Below are positions 1 to 8,700 of a DNA stretch of 64,000 nt, piece by piece. The DNA lies in assembly GCF_000420085.1 (NCBI RefSeq), contig NZ_ATUG01000003.1:682001-746000 (forward strand), in the 5' to 3' direction. Within the stretch, counting starts at the first letter, position 1, and the number at the start of each line of letters is the position of its first letter. The notes below the pieces were generated by a model. It was not told where the DNA came from. It ran no database searches and saw nothing but the letters and a program-made list of their open reading frames with translations. Made by a program: the position numbers and the translations under genes. The stretch is from Desulfospira joergensenii DSM 10085. Lineage in GTDB: Bacteria; Desulfobacterota; Desulfobacteria; Desulfobacterales; Desulfobacteraceae.

Positions 1-344
1 ATCACGTAAAAGGCGCTGCTCCGGTCCGGGGTTTCCTGCTGGACGTTCCTGTAACTGGCCACCAGATTGACCAGGGCAATGCCGGAAATCAGAACCATGA
101 CCACCGCGTTCAGGGTGTCGATCCGGTATTCGATTCCCATGGGCGGCGCCCACCCGGCCATCCGGTAGCTGATGGTCCCCGAGGCCAGAACCGTGATCAG
201 GTTGTTGACGGCGGAAAAGGCGGAGATTCCCATGGCAGCAAGGGCCAGGGGGTAAGTGAGGCGTTCTTCCACCCAGGCGGCAATGCCCGCAAAAAAGGCC
301 CCCAGAAGCGGGGCAATCACAACAAGTGCAGGATAATTGTTCAT
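1..344 (-). CDS. mnhD: Mrp/Mbh-type antiporter subunit D (partial, runs off left edge)
   Basis: Only the first 114 codons are present, reading from an ATG at 344 to the window edge. The protein opens with a hydrophobic helix and has at least three membrane segments, which fits the NuoL/M/N-like proton-pumping subunit D of Mrp-type multisubunit Na+/H+ antiporters. In that family this large subunit (about 500 residues) carries the ion-translocating channel in the cytoplasmic membrane. It begins 3 bases after the stop of the subunit C gene and is clearly in the same operon. Assignment rests mostly on gene order (E-F-G-MbhD-B-C-D), because the conserved channel lysines lie outside the window. Confidence 0.8.
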   Translation of the reverse strand, partial: MNNYPALVVIAPLLGAFFAGIAAWVEERLTYPLALAAMGISAFSAVNNLITVLASGTISYRMAGWAPPMGIEYRIDTLNAVVMVLISGIALVNLVASYRNVQQETPDRSSAFYV

Positions 345-347
345 GGT

Positions 348-746
348 CTATTTTTCCGATAATCGCATTCTGAGTTCATCTTCTTCAAGGGTCTGGTATC
401 TCTGGTAGATCCGGACGCACAGGGCCATGGCCACACCAAAGGTGGCTACGGAGACCACAATGGCCGTAAGCATGAGCACATGGGGCAGCGGATTGATATA
501 ATGGGCGGCCTGGATGGCGGCATGATGCGCCCCGTGACCGGAGGTTTCCTTGATAATGGGAATGGTGCCTTCGTGCTTGAACCCGATGGAGACGTAGAAA
601 AGGATAATGGCGGTCTGAAATATATTCATACCCACCAGCTTTTTGATCAAATTGTTTTTGGAGATCATGGCGTAGAGCCCGATCATCATGAGGATGATAT
701 AAAGCCAGTAGTTGTACTTTGCCGTGATCAGAGCTAAGAGGTCCAT
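348..746 (-). CDS. mnhC: Mrp/Mbh-type antiporter subunit C (NuoK-like)
   Basis: 132 residues with three membrane helices, the normal size and layout of MnhC/MrpC, a homologue of NuoK. Helix 2 contains the family-type stretch KKLVGMNIFQTAIILF, and helix 3 follows NPLPHVLMLTAIVVS, as expected for the C subunit. A short His-rich loop (GHGAHH) lies between helices 2 and 3. It is a structural part of the membrane ion-translocating module. The gene sits 9 bases after the subunit B gene and 3 bases before subunit D, so the three are almost certainly co-translated. Confidence 0.9.
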   Translation of the reverse strand: MDLLALITAKYNYWLYIILMMIGLYAMISKNNLIKKLVGMNIFQTAIILFYVSIGFKHEGTIPIIKETSGHGAHHAAIQAAHYINPLPHVLMLTAIVVSVATFGVAMALCVRIYQRYQTLEEDELRMRLSEK

Positions 747-755
747 ACGTGTATC

Positions 756-1574
756 CTATAATCCTTCGTCATGTCTGCCTTCGGAGACGATATTGATATA
801 AATGATCACCATGACCATGGTTACGGCGATCCCCACACCGATCTCGACCCCGAGCATGCCCAGGGCCCGGATATGGTGCTCCCCGAAAATCGGAGACAAT
901 TTGCCGTAGTCCAGAAAATTTCCTCCCATGAACATGGCAAGGGCACCGATCCCCACGTAAATCAGCACGCCGATGGCGGAAAAAACCCCTAGAAATTTTT
1001 CTGATATCCTTTTCATCAGGGTTTTGAGATTATAGGCAATGGCAATGAGAATCAGGCTGGAACCGAAGATCACCCCGCCCTGGAACCCGCCGCCCGGTGA
1101 AAAATCCCCGTGGGCAACCACATACAAGGCGTAAATCTGGATAAAAGGGATCAAAATCCGGCACACGGTCTTGATAATGGTGTCCGAAGGCACCCAGTCC
1201 TTGTCCATGTCCTCAAATTCATTTCCCACCCGGATCTCTGCAGCGTTGTTCTTTACATGGAGAACGACTCCCGTGGGCACATGGCGGTAGTACTGGTCCT
1301 TTTTGGGTCTGAAATCCCTGAGCAGCAGAAAACAGGCCAGGCCGGCACAGAAGACAACCGCGGTTTCAAACATGGTGTCAAACCCCCTGTAATCCGCAAG
1401 AACGGCTGTCACCAGGTTCGGCACATCGGTCTCCTCCACCGCATTTTCAATATAATAATTGGAAAGATGAAGGGATGCCGGAGAGTTGGGGTCCCCCCAG
1501 TCCGGCAGGTCAGCGGTTCCGTACAGCAAAAGTCCGCCGGTCAGGCAGACCACAATGAAAGCAAAGAGTTTCAA
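756..1574 (-). CDS. mnhB: Fused MbhE-like/MnhB antiporter subunit
   Basis: Start chosen at TTG 1574, because AGGAGG stands 8 bases upstream and the codon overlaps the TGA stop of the preceding gene. The 272-residue product is about twice the length of a normal MnhB. The first ~100 residues (one helix, an extracytoplasmic loop with GFDTMFETAVVF, a second helix) match the MbhE-type subunit. The remainder has the MnhB signature around SPGGGFQGGVIFGS and four membrane helices. In Mbh-type hydrogenases and many Mrp systems these are separate or partly fused proteins, so a fusion is plausible. Role: membrane module of the Na+/H+ antiporter. Confidence 0.85.
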   Translation of the reverse strand: MKLFAFIVVCLTGGLLLYGTADLPDWGDPNSPASLHLSNYYIENAVEETDVPNLVTAVLADYRGFDTMFETAVVFCAGLACFLLLRDFRPKKDQYYRHVPTGVVLHVKNNAAEIRVGNEFEDMDKDWVPSDTIIKTVCRILIPFIQIYALYVVAHGDFSPGGGFQGGVIFGSSLILIAIAYNLKTLMKRISEKFLGVFSAIGVLIYVGIGALAMFMGGNFLDYGKLSPIFGEHHIRALGMLGVEIGVGIAVTMVMVIIYINIVSEGRHDEGL

Positions 1575-1816
1575 TCTTTTGTCCTCCTGCTGGTTCGAAA
1601 TACGGCTGCGACAAAAAAGACCGTGCTGACCCCGGCCCCGACGGAAGCCTCGGTAAAGGCCACATCCACGGCACCCATGACCGCCCACAAAAGGCACATC
1701 ATAAAGGAATAGGCTCCGAACAGGATGGCGGTTCCCAGCAGGTCACGGACGGAGATGGCCGCAATGGCGCAGAATATGACAAAGGTTAAAACGATCAGGT
1801 CAATGGGCCAGTACAT
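1571..1816 (-). CDS. MbhD-like (DUF4040) antiporter subunit
   Basis: 81 residues with three predicted helices and the stretch AFTEASVGAGVSTVFFVAAVF, typical of the MbhD/DUF4040 subunit. In MnhA-type proteins this unit forms the C-terminal part of the large A subunit. Here it stands alone, as in Mbh hydrogenases and Mrp operons that lack a full MnhA. It overlaps the next gene by four bases (ATTGA) and begins 2 bases after mnhG ends. No separate full-length MnhA is visible in this window. Confidence 0.85.
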   Translation of the reverse strand: MYWPIDLIVLTFVIFCAIAAISVRDLLGTAILFGAYSFMMCLLWAVMGAVDVAFTEASVGAGVSTVFFVAAVFRTSRRTKD

Positions 1817-1818
1817 CT

Positions 1819-2163
1819 TTATTCCTTTCCTTTGGCACTGGATTCACTTTTTCGGGTCCAGGGCCGAAGACCTGCCCGCATGCCTGCGTCAACAATGGAA
1901 TGTGTGGCCGTAGGGCTGGACATGAATACAAAAAAGACAATGAGCAGCATTTTAATGGAGAGCAGCACCGTGGCAAGGGAAAAGTGGTGCAGGTTGATCA
2001 GGACAAGCCCGATAACCATGGCCATGATCCCCAGAGTATCCAGTTTGCCGGCCGGATGAAGCCTGGAGTAAAAATCAGGCATGCGGATGATGCCGATGGC
2101 ACCTCCCAGAAAAAAGATCAGGCCCGTTACCAGAAAAAAAACAGCCAAACCGTTTAATAACAT
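1819..2163 (-). CDS. mnhG: Mrp-type antiporter subunit G
   Basis: 114 residues from the ATG at 2163. It has three hydrophobic segments and the MnhG hallmark IGIIRMPDFYSRLHPAGK followed by DTLG. The C-terminal tail (about 20 residues, charged) is cytoplasmic. MnhG is a small structural subunit needed for assembly of Mrp antiporters. It follows mnhF with a 13-base gap and precedes the MbhD-like gene, the usual E-F-G order. Confidence 0.92.
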   Translation of the reverse strand: MLLNGLAVFFLVTGLIFFLGGAIGIIRMPDFYSRLHPAGKLDTLGIMAMVIGLVLINLHHFSLATVLLSIKMLLIVFFVFMSSPTATHSIVDAGMRAGLRPWTRKSESSAKGKE

Positions 2164-2176
2164 GATAGATCTCCCC

Positions 2177-2464
2177 TTACTCGGTAAATGATTCTTCGTA
2201 CAGCCCTTTCCGCTTGTGAAAGTACCGGGAAGCGGTGAGTACGGCCACAAAATTGAGGAAGGCATAGGCCAGGGCAATGTCGACGAACATGTCCACCCGC
2301 TCGTAGAGGAAGCCGATGAGCAGGAGCAGGACAACGGTCTTGCTCCCGATGGCATTCACCCCGATGAGCCGGTCCAGTACAGAAGGGCCGAACAGGCAGC
2401 GGTAAAGTGAAAGCAGCATCAGCAGGCAAAGGGCCAGGGCGACATATAAAAGAAAAATATTCAT
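2177..2464 (-). CDS. mnhF: Mrp-type antiporter subunit F
   Basis: 95 residues, three membrane helices, with GPSVLDRLIGVNAIGSK after helix 1, the signature of MnhF/MrpF. The start codon at 2464 overlaps the stop of mnhE by 4 bases, showing translational coupling. It forms part of the membrane assembly of the multisubunit antiporter. Confidence 0.92.
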   Translation of the reverse strand: MNIFLLYVALALCLLMLLSLYRCLFGPSVLDRLIGVNAIGSKTVVLLLLIGFLYERVDMFVDIALAYAFLNFVAVLTASRYFHKRKGLYEESFTE

Positions 2465-3006
2465 TGGTTCTCTCCGTAGATATCAGCCACGTTTTTCAGC
2501 ATGGTGCCGGGCAGGGCCTCGGCAGACGGCTTGTCAATGGCATGAACCCTGAAGGTTCCATCCCTTTCGACATTTACCGTAATGGTGCCGGGTGTCAGGG
2601 TAATGGAATTGGCCAGGGTGGTAATGGCAAGGTCGGATTCAAGATCGGTTTTGAATGTGATGATATGGGGGTCGATCAGCTCCTTCATCCGGGGTTGAAA
2701 AACCAGAAACAAAAGATGAAAATTGGCCTTTATGATCTCCAGGAGCAGCCAGGGGATATAGAGGATAAATTTCAGGCCGATGCCGGCATGGCCCATGGTG
2801 ATGCTCGGAAAAAGCAGATCATGAAAAAACCAGGCCACCAGGCCGCTGGAAATCACACCGAGCCCCAGCAACAGCGGCTCAAATTTTCCGGACAGCACCA
2901 CCCAGGTGATCATCATCAGAATAAAGGTGAACAAAAAAGGGAAAAAAGAAAAACGGTTTTCAGCCGAACCGGCGTTTGGGCCAGGGCCGTTGGAAGATTC
3001 AGTCAA
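2461..3006 (-). CDS. mnhE: Mrp-type antiporter subunit E
   Basis: 181 residues: a ~20-residue polar N-terminus, two or three membrane helices (about 22-75 and 85-110), then a soluble C-terminal domain containing ANSITLTPGTITV, the conserved MnhE motif. This is the first gene of the E-F-G-D'-B-C-D antiporter block and lies 51 bases downstream of a receiver-protein gene on the same strand. It is a membrane-associated accessory subunit of the Na+/H+ antiporter. Confidence 0.92.
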   Translation of the reverse strand: MTESSNGPGPNAGSAENRFSFFPFLFTFILMMITWVVLSGKFEPLLLGLGVISSGLVAWFFHDLLFPSITMGHAGIGLKFILYIPWLLLEIIKANFHLLFLVFQPRMKELIDPHIITFKTDLESDLAITTLANSITLTPGTITVNVERDGTFRVHAIDKPSAEALPGTMLKNVADIYGENQ

Positions 3007-3057
3007 ATCGGGTCTCCTTATCTGGGGATAGACAAATGTCTGGGTTGGATATGGCGA

Positions 3058-3531
3058 CTATTTTTCGACACCGTAAATTCCACGGAATTTATCATAAAGT
3101 TTTGATAAGCTTCCCTTTTTCTTTGACGATTTTCCGGCCGGTTCATCGCCGCCATTCGGGCCTTCCTGTTTCAAACGATGGTCATAGGCAGCCTTGATGG
3201 TTTCAATCAGAGTATCCATGTCCACGGGCTTGGACAAAAACTTAAACGCATTATACTTGCCGCTTTCCAGAGCATTCTCGACACTTCCGTGACCCGTCAG
3301 TACGATACAGGGCAGAAAAGGCTGAAGTTCCTTAAGTCGTTTTTGGACCTCAATACCGTCAATTCCGGGCATCTGAAGGTCCACTACGGCCACATCAAAC
3401 TCTTCTTTAGCAGCAGCCTCCACCCCTTCTTCTCCCGAGAAGGTGGTTTTTGCTGTAAACCCTTCGAGAACAAGTCGTTTTGCCATGTACTTCAAAAACG
3501 TCTGTTCATCATCTATAAATAAAAGCTTCAT
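3058..3531 (-). CDS. Single-domain response regulator
   Basis: 157 residues: one receiver domain (about 1-120) with the acidic pair at IDDEQ (7-8), the phospho-acceptor D51 in VVDLQMPG, T in VLTGHG and K in FLSKPVD. There is no output domain, only a basic tail of ~35 residues. It is likely phosphorylated by one of the two neighbouring kinases (5047-6573, 6585-8666) and acts by protein contact. It sits directly upstream of the Mrp antiporter genes, so a role in controlling sodium/proton homeostasis is a reasonable inference. Confidence 0.88.
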   Translation of the reverse strand: MKLLFIDDEQTFLKYMAKRLVLEGFTAKTTFSGEEGVEAAAKEEFDVAVVDLQMPGIDGIEVQKRLKELQPFLPCIVLTGHGSVENALESGKYNAFKFLSKPVDMDTLIETIKAAYDHRLKQEGPNGGDEPAGKSSKKKGSLSKLYDKFRGIYGVEK

Positions 3532-3692
3532 AACAACCCTTTAGTTTATCAAAAAAAATATCTAAATCAGATCTCAGTTTGTTTTTATCATTTTCGCGTC
3601 ATTTTGTAGCAAACCCCCCCATGGGAGTCAAGCCGTTTTGTCAGCTTCAAAACAGCCGGATCCTGGCTTTTGGATATATTGATGTCAGGATG

Positions 3693-4568
3693 TCAGCCCT
3701 TGACCGGGAAGAGAAGGCAGGGAAAAACAGATTTATCGGCTATATTCCTGGAGATGGAACCCATCCACCGTTCCAGAATTGCGGTTTTTTCGCTGAAGCC
3801 CAAAATCACCATGGTGGCCTGGTACTCTTTTGCCGCTTTTAAAATTTCTTTTTCCGGGTCCCCCACATATACATGGGGCCGGCAGCAAATCCCTGCATCT
3901 TCAAATTCATCACAGAGATCATCCAGTTTTTTTCTCTCTTTTTTTCTTACCTTCTGGACTTCATGGGAGTCCGGACCTTCCAGGTCCTTTTCCTTGACCA
4001 CATGCATGATGTGCATCTCTCCGATGACCTGTCCCAGGGTTTTCAGACAGGCCACGGCCTTTTCCCCGGAGTTGGACCATGAGGTGGCAAAAAGGGGTCT
4101 TTTGAACAGCTCCTCGGGAACCATATTGTCTTCGGCTATATGTTTGAAGACCAGGATGGGAACCCGGGTCCTCCGGGTCAGTTCCGTGATGTCGGACCGG
4201 GAATAAAGCTGCTCCAACGGACCCTTGTGGGATCGCCCGATAACGATAAGATCCGGTTTTTCCCGTTCCACCACCTTGAGAATTTCCGGAATCAGGGTGG
4301 ACACCTCTATGTAGGCTCCGACTTCCATTCCCATTTCAAAGAGGTTCTCCGCCCAGTCAATAAACCGGATATTGGCCGTCTCCTTGAGTTTGACCTCTTC
4401 CTCTTTTAAGTATCCGGCTCCCCTTTTCATGGCCACCTTTTCCCGTTCAATCACATTCAGGAAAACCACATGCTCAAGATCTGCTTTTCTCAGGCTCAGC
4501 AATGAATTCAAGGCGTCATAACACAGATCTTCAAACTTGGTCACAAAAAGCAGTTTGTTAATTTTCAT
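3693..4568 (-). CDS. Tandem universal stress protein (UspA family)
   Basis: Start taken at the ATG at 4568, which has GGAGG about 6 bases upstream; a longer frame exists but lacks a ribosome site. The 291-residue product holds two Usp folds in tandem (about 1-145 and 150-291). The first ends with VIGRSHKG and PILVF, and the second with VILGFSEK and PCLLFP. Both resemble the ATP-binding end of the Usp fold, but the G-2x-G-9x-G-S/T motif is degenerate. UspA proteins respond to stress and energy state. It lies between two receiver-protein genes in the antiporter/regulator locus. Confidence 0.88.
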   Translation of the reverse strand: MKINKLLFVTKFEDLCYDALNSLLSLRKADLEHVVFLNVIEREKVAMKRGAGYLKEEEVKLKETANIRFIDWAENLFEMGMEVGAYIEVSTLIPEILKVVEREKPDLIVIGRSHKGPLEQLYSRSDITELTRRTRVPILVFKHIAEDNMVPEELFKRPLFATSWSNSGEKAVACLKTLGQVIGEMHIMHVVKEKDLEGPDSHEVQKVRKKERKKLDDLCDEFEDAGICCRPHVYVGDPEKEILKAAKEYQATMVILGFSEKTAILERWMGSISRNIADKSVFPCLLFPVKG

Positions 4569-4631
4569 GAAACCTCCCGCGGCCGTTATCCGGCGTCGCA
4601 TATATATAAACGGTTCTCTACCCCTGTCTTT

Positions 4632-5024
4632 TTACCCGATCTTTTTTTTGATGGCCCGGGCCAGTTCTTCCGGCTCAACAGGCTTTTCCAGGTAAATATC
4701 CGGCTTGGGCACTTCCCCTCCTTTAAATTCCTCCAGAACTTTCTGGGATTTGAGAAATGAGCGCATGGCAATTCCCGTGAACATGATCACGGGGATTCCT
4801 TTAAGGACTTCATCCGTTTTTAACTGACGGTAAAGCCGGATACCGCTTCCCCTCGGCATGAGCACATCCAGAATCACCAGATCCGGCGGATCTTTCAGAA
4901 TTTTCTCCAATCCTTCCACGCCGTCCTGAGCAACCAAAGGAGTATACTGGTTTTCCTCCAGGACTGTGACAACGAATGACCTCACATCGGGATCATCATC
5001 CACCACAAGAACCTTTTTACTCAT
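4632..5024 (-). CDS. Single-domain response regulator
   Basis: 130 residues, essentially only a receiver domain. Visible residues are VVDDDPD (acidic pocket), D54 in VILDVLMPRG, T in IMFTGIA and K in YLEKPVE. It begins 22 bases after the end of the hybrid kinase gene upstream, so both are probably transcribed together. With no DNA-binding domain it should work as a phosphorelay or protein-interaction partner. It differs clearly from the receiver at 3058, so the two are not a recent duplication. Confidence 0.88.
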   Translation of the reverse strand: MSKKVLVVDDDPDVRSFVVTVLEENQYTPLVAQDGVEGLEKILKDPPDLVILDVLMPRGSGIRLYRQLKTDEVLKGIPVIMFTGIAMRSFLKSQKVLEEFKGGEVPKPDIYLEKPVEPEELARAIKKKIG

Positions 5025-5046
5025 AATCTATTCTCCTTTGTCAATT

Positions 5047-6573
5047 TTATTCAACCGCTTCAGATTCCGCAAGGGGAAGCCGGATAGTGAAAGTTGTTCC
5101 CTGTCCCGGGCTTGATTCGGTGTCAATCCGTCCCTTATGCTCTTCCACAAGCTTTCCTGTAACCAGGAGGCCAAGCCCTGTTCCTTTGCCCCCCTTGGAG
5201 CTGAACATGGGATTAAAGAGTCCGGCCCGGATCTCATCATCCATTCCGCAGCCGTTGTCTTTTACATCAAAGCAGAGCCAGCCCTTCTCTGTATAGGTTT
5301 TGATGAGGATCTTAAAGTCCTTTGTCCGGTCTTCATCCTCCTCACAGGCATCAACGGCATTGGAGACCAGGTTAAGCAGAGACCTGTGAATGGTCCGGGG
5401 ATCGGCAATCACCTCCCCTAAAACCGGATCTAGCTCCTTCAGAACCCGGACCTGCTTGGATGCGGCAGTATCTGCCACCAGGTCAATGATCTCCTCCACG
5501 ATCTCGTTGGGATCACAGGGCTCAAATTCGGGTTCCCTTTCCTTGGAATAGGTTAAAAGATCCTGGGTAAGATCTGCCACCCGGTTGATGTTTTTCTTAA
5601 TGGTCTCCCATCCGGCCTTAAGTTTTTCCGTATTATTCTTTTTCATGCCCACATCCACCACATAGGACCCTCCCTTGAGTCCGATGAGGATGTTTTTAAC
5701 ATAATGGGCCAGGCCGCTGACCGTCTGTCCCACGGCGGCCAGGCGTTCGGACTGGACCAGCTCCTGTTCCAGCCGCTTGATCTCGGTCAGGTCCTGGAAA
5801 AAATTAACGATCCCCATAAACTCCCCCCGTTCATGGAGTACATTGGTGGCATATCTCACCGGGATGCGGGTGCCGTCCCTGAGTTCCAGGGTTCTTTCAT
5901 GCCAGGGCGTGCTTTTGCCGGATTCCTTGTTCCGGGCCTGAATCTTTAACTCCTCCACAAGGTCTGAGGTATACAGGTCGTCAATGGTCGTCTGATTGAG
6001 CACATCACCCGGTTTTTTTCCGAAGATCCTGCCCGACTCGGGGTTGTACACGACGATCTTCCAATCATGATCAAAGGCCACAATGGCGTCATTGCTGCTT
6101 TGGATCAGCAGTTTCTGGAACCGGGCCCGGCGGCGGATCTCTTCCGTGGCCTCGGCCACCTTTTTCTCAAGGTTCTTGGTATACCCCTCCAGCTGTTCCC
6201 GGATATGGATCTTGGTCTTGGCCCGGTCCAGGGCAATGGCCAGGGCTTCGTCCCTCACCGGTTTGTTGATGAAATCACTTGCCCCGTACTGGAGGGCCGT
6301 AATGGTGGAATCAATATCCCCGTGGCCGGTGACGATGATAACCTCCTTGTCCGCATCGATCTCCTTGATCTTTCGTAAAAGCTCAAGCCCGTCCATTCCC
6401 GGCATCTTGATATCCGTCACCACAATATCCGGGGATTCCGACTGAAACTTTTCCAGCCCCTGCTCCCCGCTATAGGCGGTCACGGTCTCATACCCGTCGC
6501 TTCTCAGGGACATGGACAAAAGCCGCACGATGATCTCTTCATCATCCACAATCAATATCTTATTGGCCGACAT
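5047..6573 (-). CDS. Hybrid sensor kinase: receiver-PAS-HisKA-HATPase
   Basis: 508 residues. An N-terminal receiver (about 4-120; phospho-acceptor D54 in VVTDIKMPG; K in INKPV) is followed by a coiled coil, a PAS domain (about 160-275), a dimerisation/histidine region (H in GLAHYVKN, about 290) and an ATPase domain (N-box NAVDACEED, G1 DNGCGMD, G2 GKGTGLGL). No membrane segment, so cytoplasmic. A receiver placed before PAS suggests it is itself controlled by another kinase, probably the neighbour ending 11 bases upstream. The phosphorylated histidine motif is HYVKN rather than the common HEIRT/HEINQ. Confidence 0.9.
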   Translation of the reverse strand: MSANKILIVDDEEIIVRLLSMSLRSDGYETVTAYSGEQGLEKFQSESPDIVVTDIKMPGMDGLELLRKIKEIDADKEVIIVTGHGDIDSTITALQYGASDFINKPVRDEALAIALDRAKTKIHIREQLEGYTKNLEKKVAEATEEIRRRARFQKLLIQSSNDAIVAFDHDWKIVVYNPESGRIFGKKPGDVLNQTTIDDLYTSDLVEELKIQARNKESGKSTPWHERTLELRDGTRIPVRYATNVLHERGEFMGIVNFFQDLTEIKRLEQELVQSERLAAVGQTVSGLAHYVKNILIGLKGGSYVVDVGMKKNNTEKLKAGWETIKKNINRVADLTQDLLTYSKEREPEFEPCDPNEIVEEIIDLVADTAASKQVRVLKELDPVLGEVIADPRTIHRSLLNLVSNAVDACEEDEDRTKDFKILIKTYTEKGWLCFDVKDNGCGMDDEIRAGLFNPMFSSKGGKGTGLGLLVTGKLVEEHKGRIDTESSPGQGTTFTIRLPLAESEAVE

Positions 6574-6584
6574 AACAGGATCCC

Positions 6585-8666
6585 CTATTCAATTGCTGGA
6601 AATTTAATTGTGAAATTTGACCCGACCCCTTCCTCGCTCTCAATCTCGATGGTTCCGGAATAATCTTTGATGATTCCGAAACTGATGCTGGTACCCAGCC
6701 CGGTCCCCTTTCCGGTTTCCTTGGTGGTGAAAAAAGGTTCAAATATTTTCTGTCTGACCTCTTCACTCATACCGACCCCTGTATCCGAGACCACGGCAAT
6801 CACCTCTTTTCCGGAACTCCGAGTGGTAATGGTCAGTTTTTTCTCCACAGGTTCATCACCGCCCTGCCCTGCCTTGGCCTTTGCTTCCTTTTCATCCATG
6901 GCATCTATGGCATTGGTCACCAGGTTGATGAATACCTGTTCCAGCCGGTTGTGTTCCGCCCGGATCGGGGGCAGGTCAGAATCCAGGTCCAGATTCACCT
7001 TGATGGAGTGAACCGTAAGCTGGTGGCCCAAAACCTTGAATACATCGCTGATGGGATCATTGAGATCAAGCTTTTTCAAATCCCTTTCCGACTGCCTTGA
7101 AAAATCACGGACATGCTTGATCACCCCTGCAGCCCTTGCCACATTATCGATGATATCCTCGGCCATTCCCTTGAGTTCATCCTCGGGAATGGAAATTCCC
7201 TTTTTAATCATCTTGAGCATGAGGTCGGCACAGATCTGGATCACGTTCAGGGGCTGGTTGATCTCATGGGCCATGCCGGCTGCCATTGTCCCCAGGGTAG
7301 CCAGTTTCCCGGCCTGGATAAGCTGGGTCTCCTTTTCAATGCTCTCGGTGATATCCGTGGTCGATGCAATGAGCACATCCCTGTGGCTGTACCTGGCGTT
7401 CACCACCTTGATATTGACATAAAAGGCCTGTTTTGATTTTTTGAAATGCCGTTTTTTGGTAAAGAGAGCGGCCTCTCCCCTGCCCAGTTCCATGAACCTC
7501 TTCTTGATGATCTTGTCGTCTTTTTCCCCGATTTCCAGAAAAGAACTTCCCAGAAGATCGGCCTTGGAATATCCGTACTCCCCCTCCACCCGGTGGTTGA
7601 TATCGAGGATTTCCAGGGTCCCGCGGTCAATGATGAATATGGGATTGGGGTTGTTGTTGAACAGGGACCTGTACTTTTCTTCCGATGCCTTATACTTTTC
7701 ATGGAGTTTGGCCAGTTCCCGGTCCTGGAGATCGATTTCCGTTTTTGCTTTTTTGTCTTCGGTCTGGTCGAGCAGGGTTTCAATGGCCCCTATGATCTTA
7801 CCGTCCGGGGATTTAATGGGAGCGGCCGTAAAAAAGATCCATTTTCCATTCTCCCCCAGATGGGGAAAGAACTCTTCGGCTTCATAGGCCTCTTTAATGA
7901 TGTTGGATTTACGCCAGGATGTACCATAGTACTTTTTTACATCTTCTTCCGACATCTGGCTGACCACCACATCGGCCATGGTGGGCCGCTTGGCAGACCG
8001 GAAGGGAACCCATTGACGGTCCGTACCCACCAGCTCGTAGGCCCTGTGGCCGGTCAGGTCCTCACAGGCCCGGTTCCAATGGGTAATGATATGTTCGTTG
8101 TTGATGATAAAGGTGGGGATCATGGAGCCCTGGATGATCTGGGTAAGCTCCTTTTCCATCTCCAGCAGGGTCTCTCTTTCATTCTTAAGATGGAGGTTTC
8201 TTTGGTCTGCCACCTGGATTACTTGGTCTGAAAACTCGTCAAAAAGACCGGCCAGATCTTCCCTGGTCACTTTTTTATCCCCGAGCCTATCTTTGATCTG
8301 GAGAATCTTTTCCTGAATCTCCAGAAAATTAATAAAGGAACCTGCCTGATATGTGTCCAGATCAATGACCCTCATACTGCAGGAATCAATGGTTTCCAGC
8401 ATGGGTGTCAGGGCTTCGTCGTTTTTGAGTTTTAGAATCAGGTCAAGATCCTGGCGGTTGCAGACCTCTGCATAATCGGTTTCCACGGGGATGCCCAGTT
8501 CGCGGGCCCGGACCACTCCCTTGCTGTTCACCAGGGTATCCGCCACCATAACCACCCGGATATCCAGTTTACTTAACCCGGGCCCGGTCAGCATATCCAA
8601 AATCCGGGCACAGGGGTCGGAGCCGCCGATAATTGCTATTTTTAAGCCGTGGAGATCAAAATTCAT
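6585..8666 (-). CDS. PAS sensor histidine kinase with N-terminal Rossmann-like domain
   Basis: Start set at the ATG at 8666, with AAAGGAG 6 bases upstream. 693 residues, no membrane helix. The first ~120 residues begin GLKIAIIGGSDPCARIL and then alternate beta/alpha, like a nucleotide-binding Rossmann fold. Next come a coiled coil (~130-185), two PAS domains (~190-320 and ~350-465), HisKA (H in GMAHEINQPLNVI) and HATPase (TNAIDAMDE, SDTGVGMSEE, GTGLGTSISFGI). It is a soluble kinase that probably reads an internal signal. Directly downstream lie a hybrid kinase and receivers, and upstream the NhaD antiporter. Confidence 0.9.
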   Translation of the reverse strand: MNFDLHGLKIAIIGGSDPCARILDMLTGPGLSKLDIRVVMVADTLVNSKGVVRARELGIPVETDYAEVCNRQDLDLILKLKNDEALTPMLETIDSCSMRVIDLDTYQAGSFINFLEIQEKILQIKDRLGDKKVTREDLAGLFDEFSDQVIQVADQRNLHLKNERETLLEMEKELTQIIQGSMIPTFIINNEHIITHWNRACEDLTGHRAYELVGTDRQWVPFRSAKRPTMADVVVSQMSEEDVKKYYGTSWRKSNIIKEAYEAEEFFPHLGENGKWIFFTAAPIKSPDGKIIGAIETLLDQTEDKKAKTEIDLQDRELAKLHEKYKASEEKYRSLFNNNPNPIFIIDRGTLEILDINHRVEGEYGYSKADLLGSSFLEIGEKDDKIIKKRFMELGRGEAALFTKKRHFKKSKQAFYVNIKVVNARYSHRDVLIASTTDITESIEKETQLIQAGKLATLGTMAAGMAHEINQPLNVIQICADLMLKMIKKGISIPEDELKGMAEDIIDNVARAAGVIKHVRDFSRQSERDLKKLDLNDPISDVFKVLGHQLTVHSIKVNLDLDSDLPPIRAEHNRLEQVFINLVTNAIDAMDEKEAKAKAGQGGDEPVEKKLTITTRSSGKEVIAVVSDTGVGMSEEVRQKIFEPFFTTKETGKGTGLGTSISFGIIKDYSGTIEIESEEGVGSNFTIKFPAIE

Positions 8667-8700
8667 GGTTTTCTCCTTTTGTCCTCTCTTTCCTACTATA

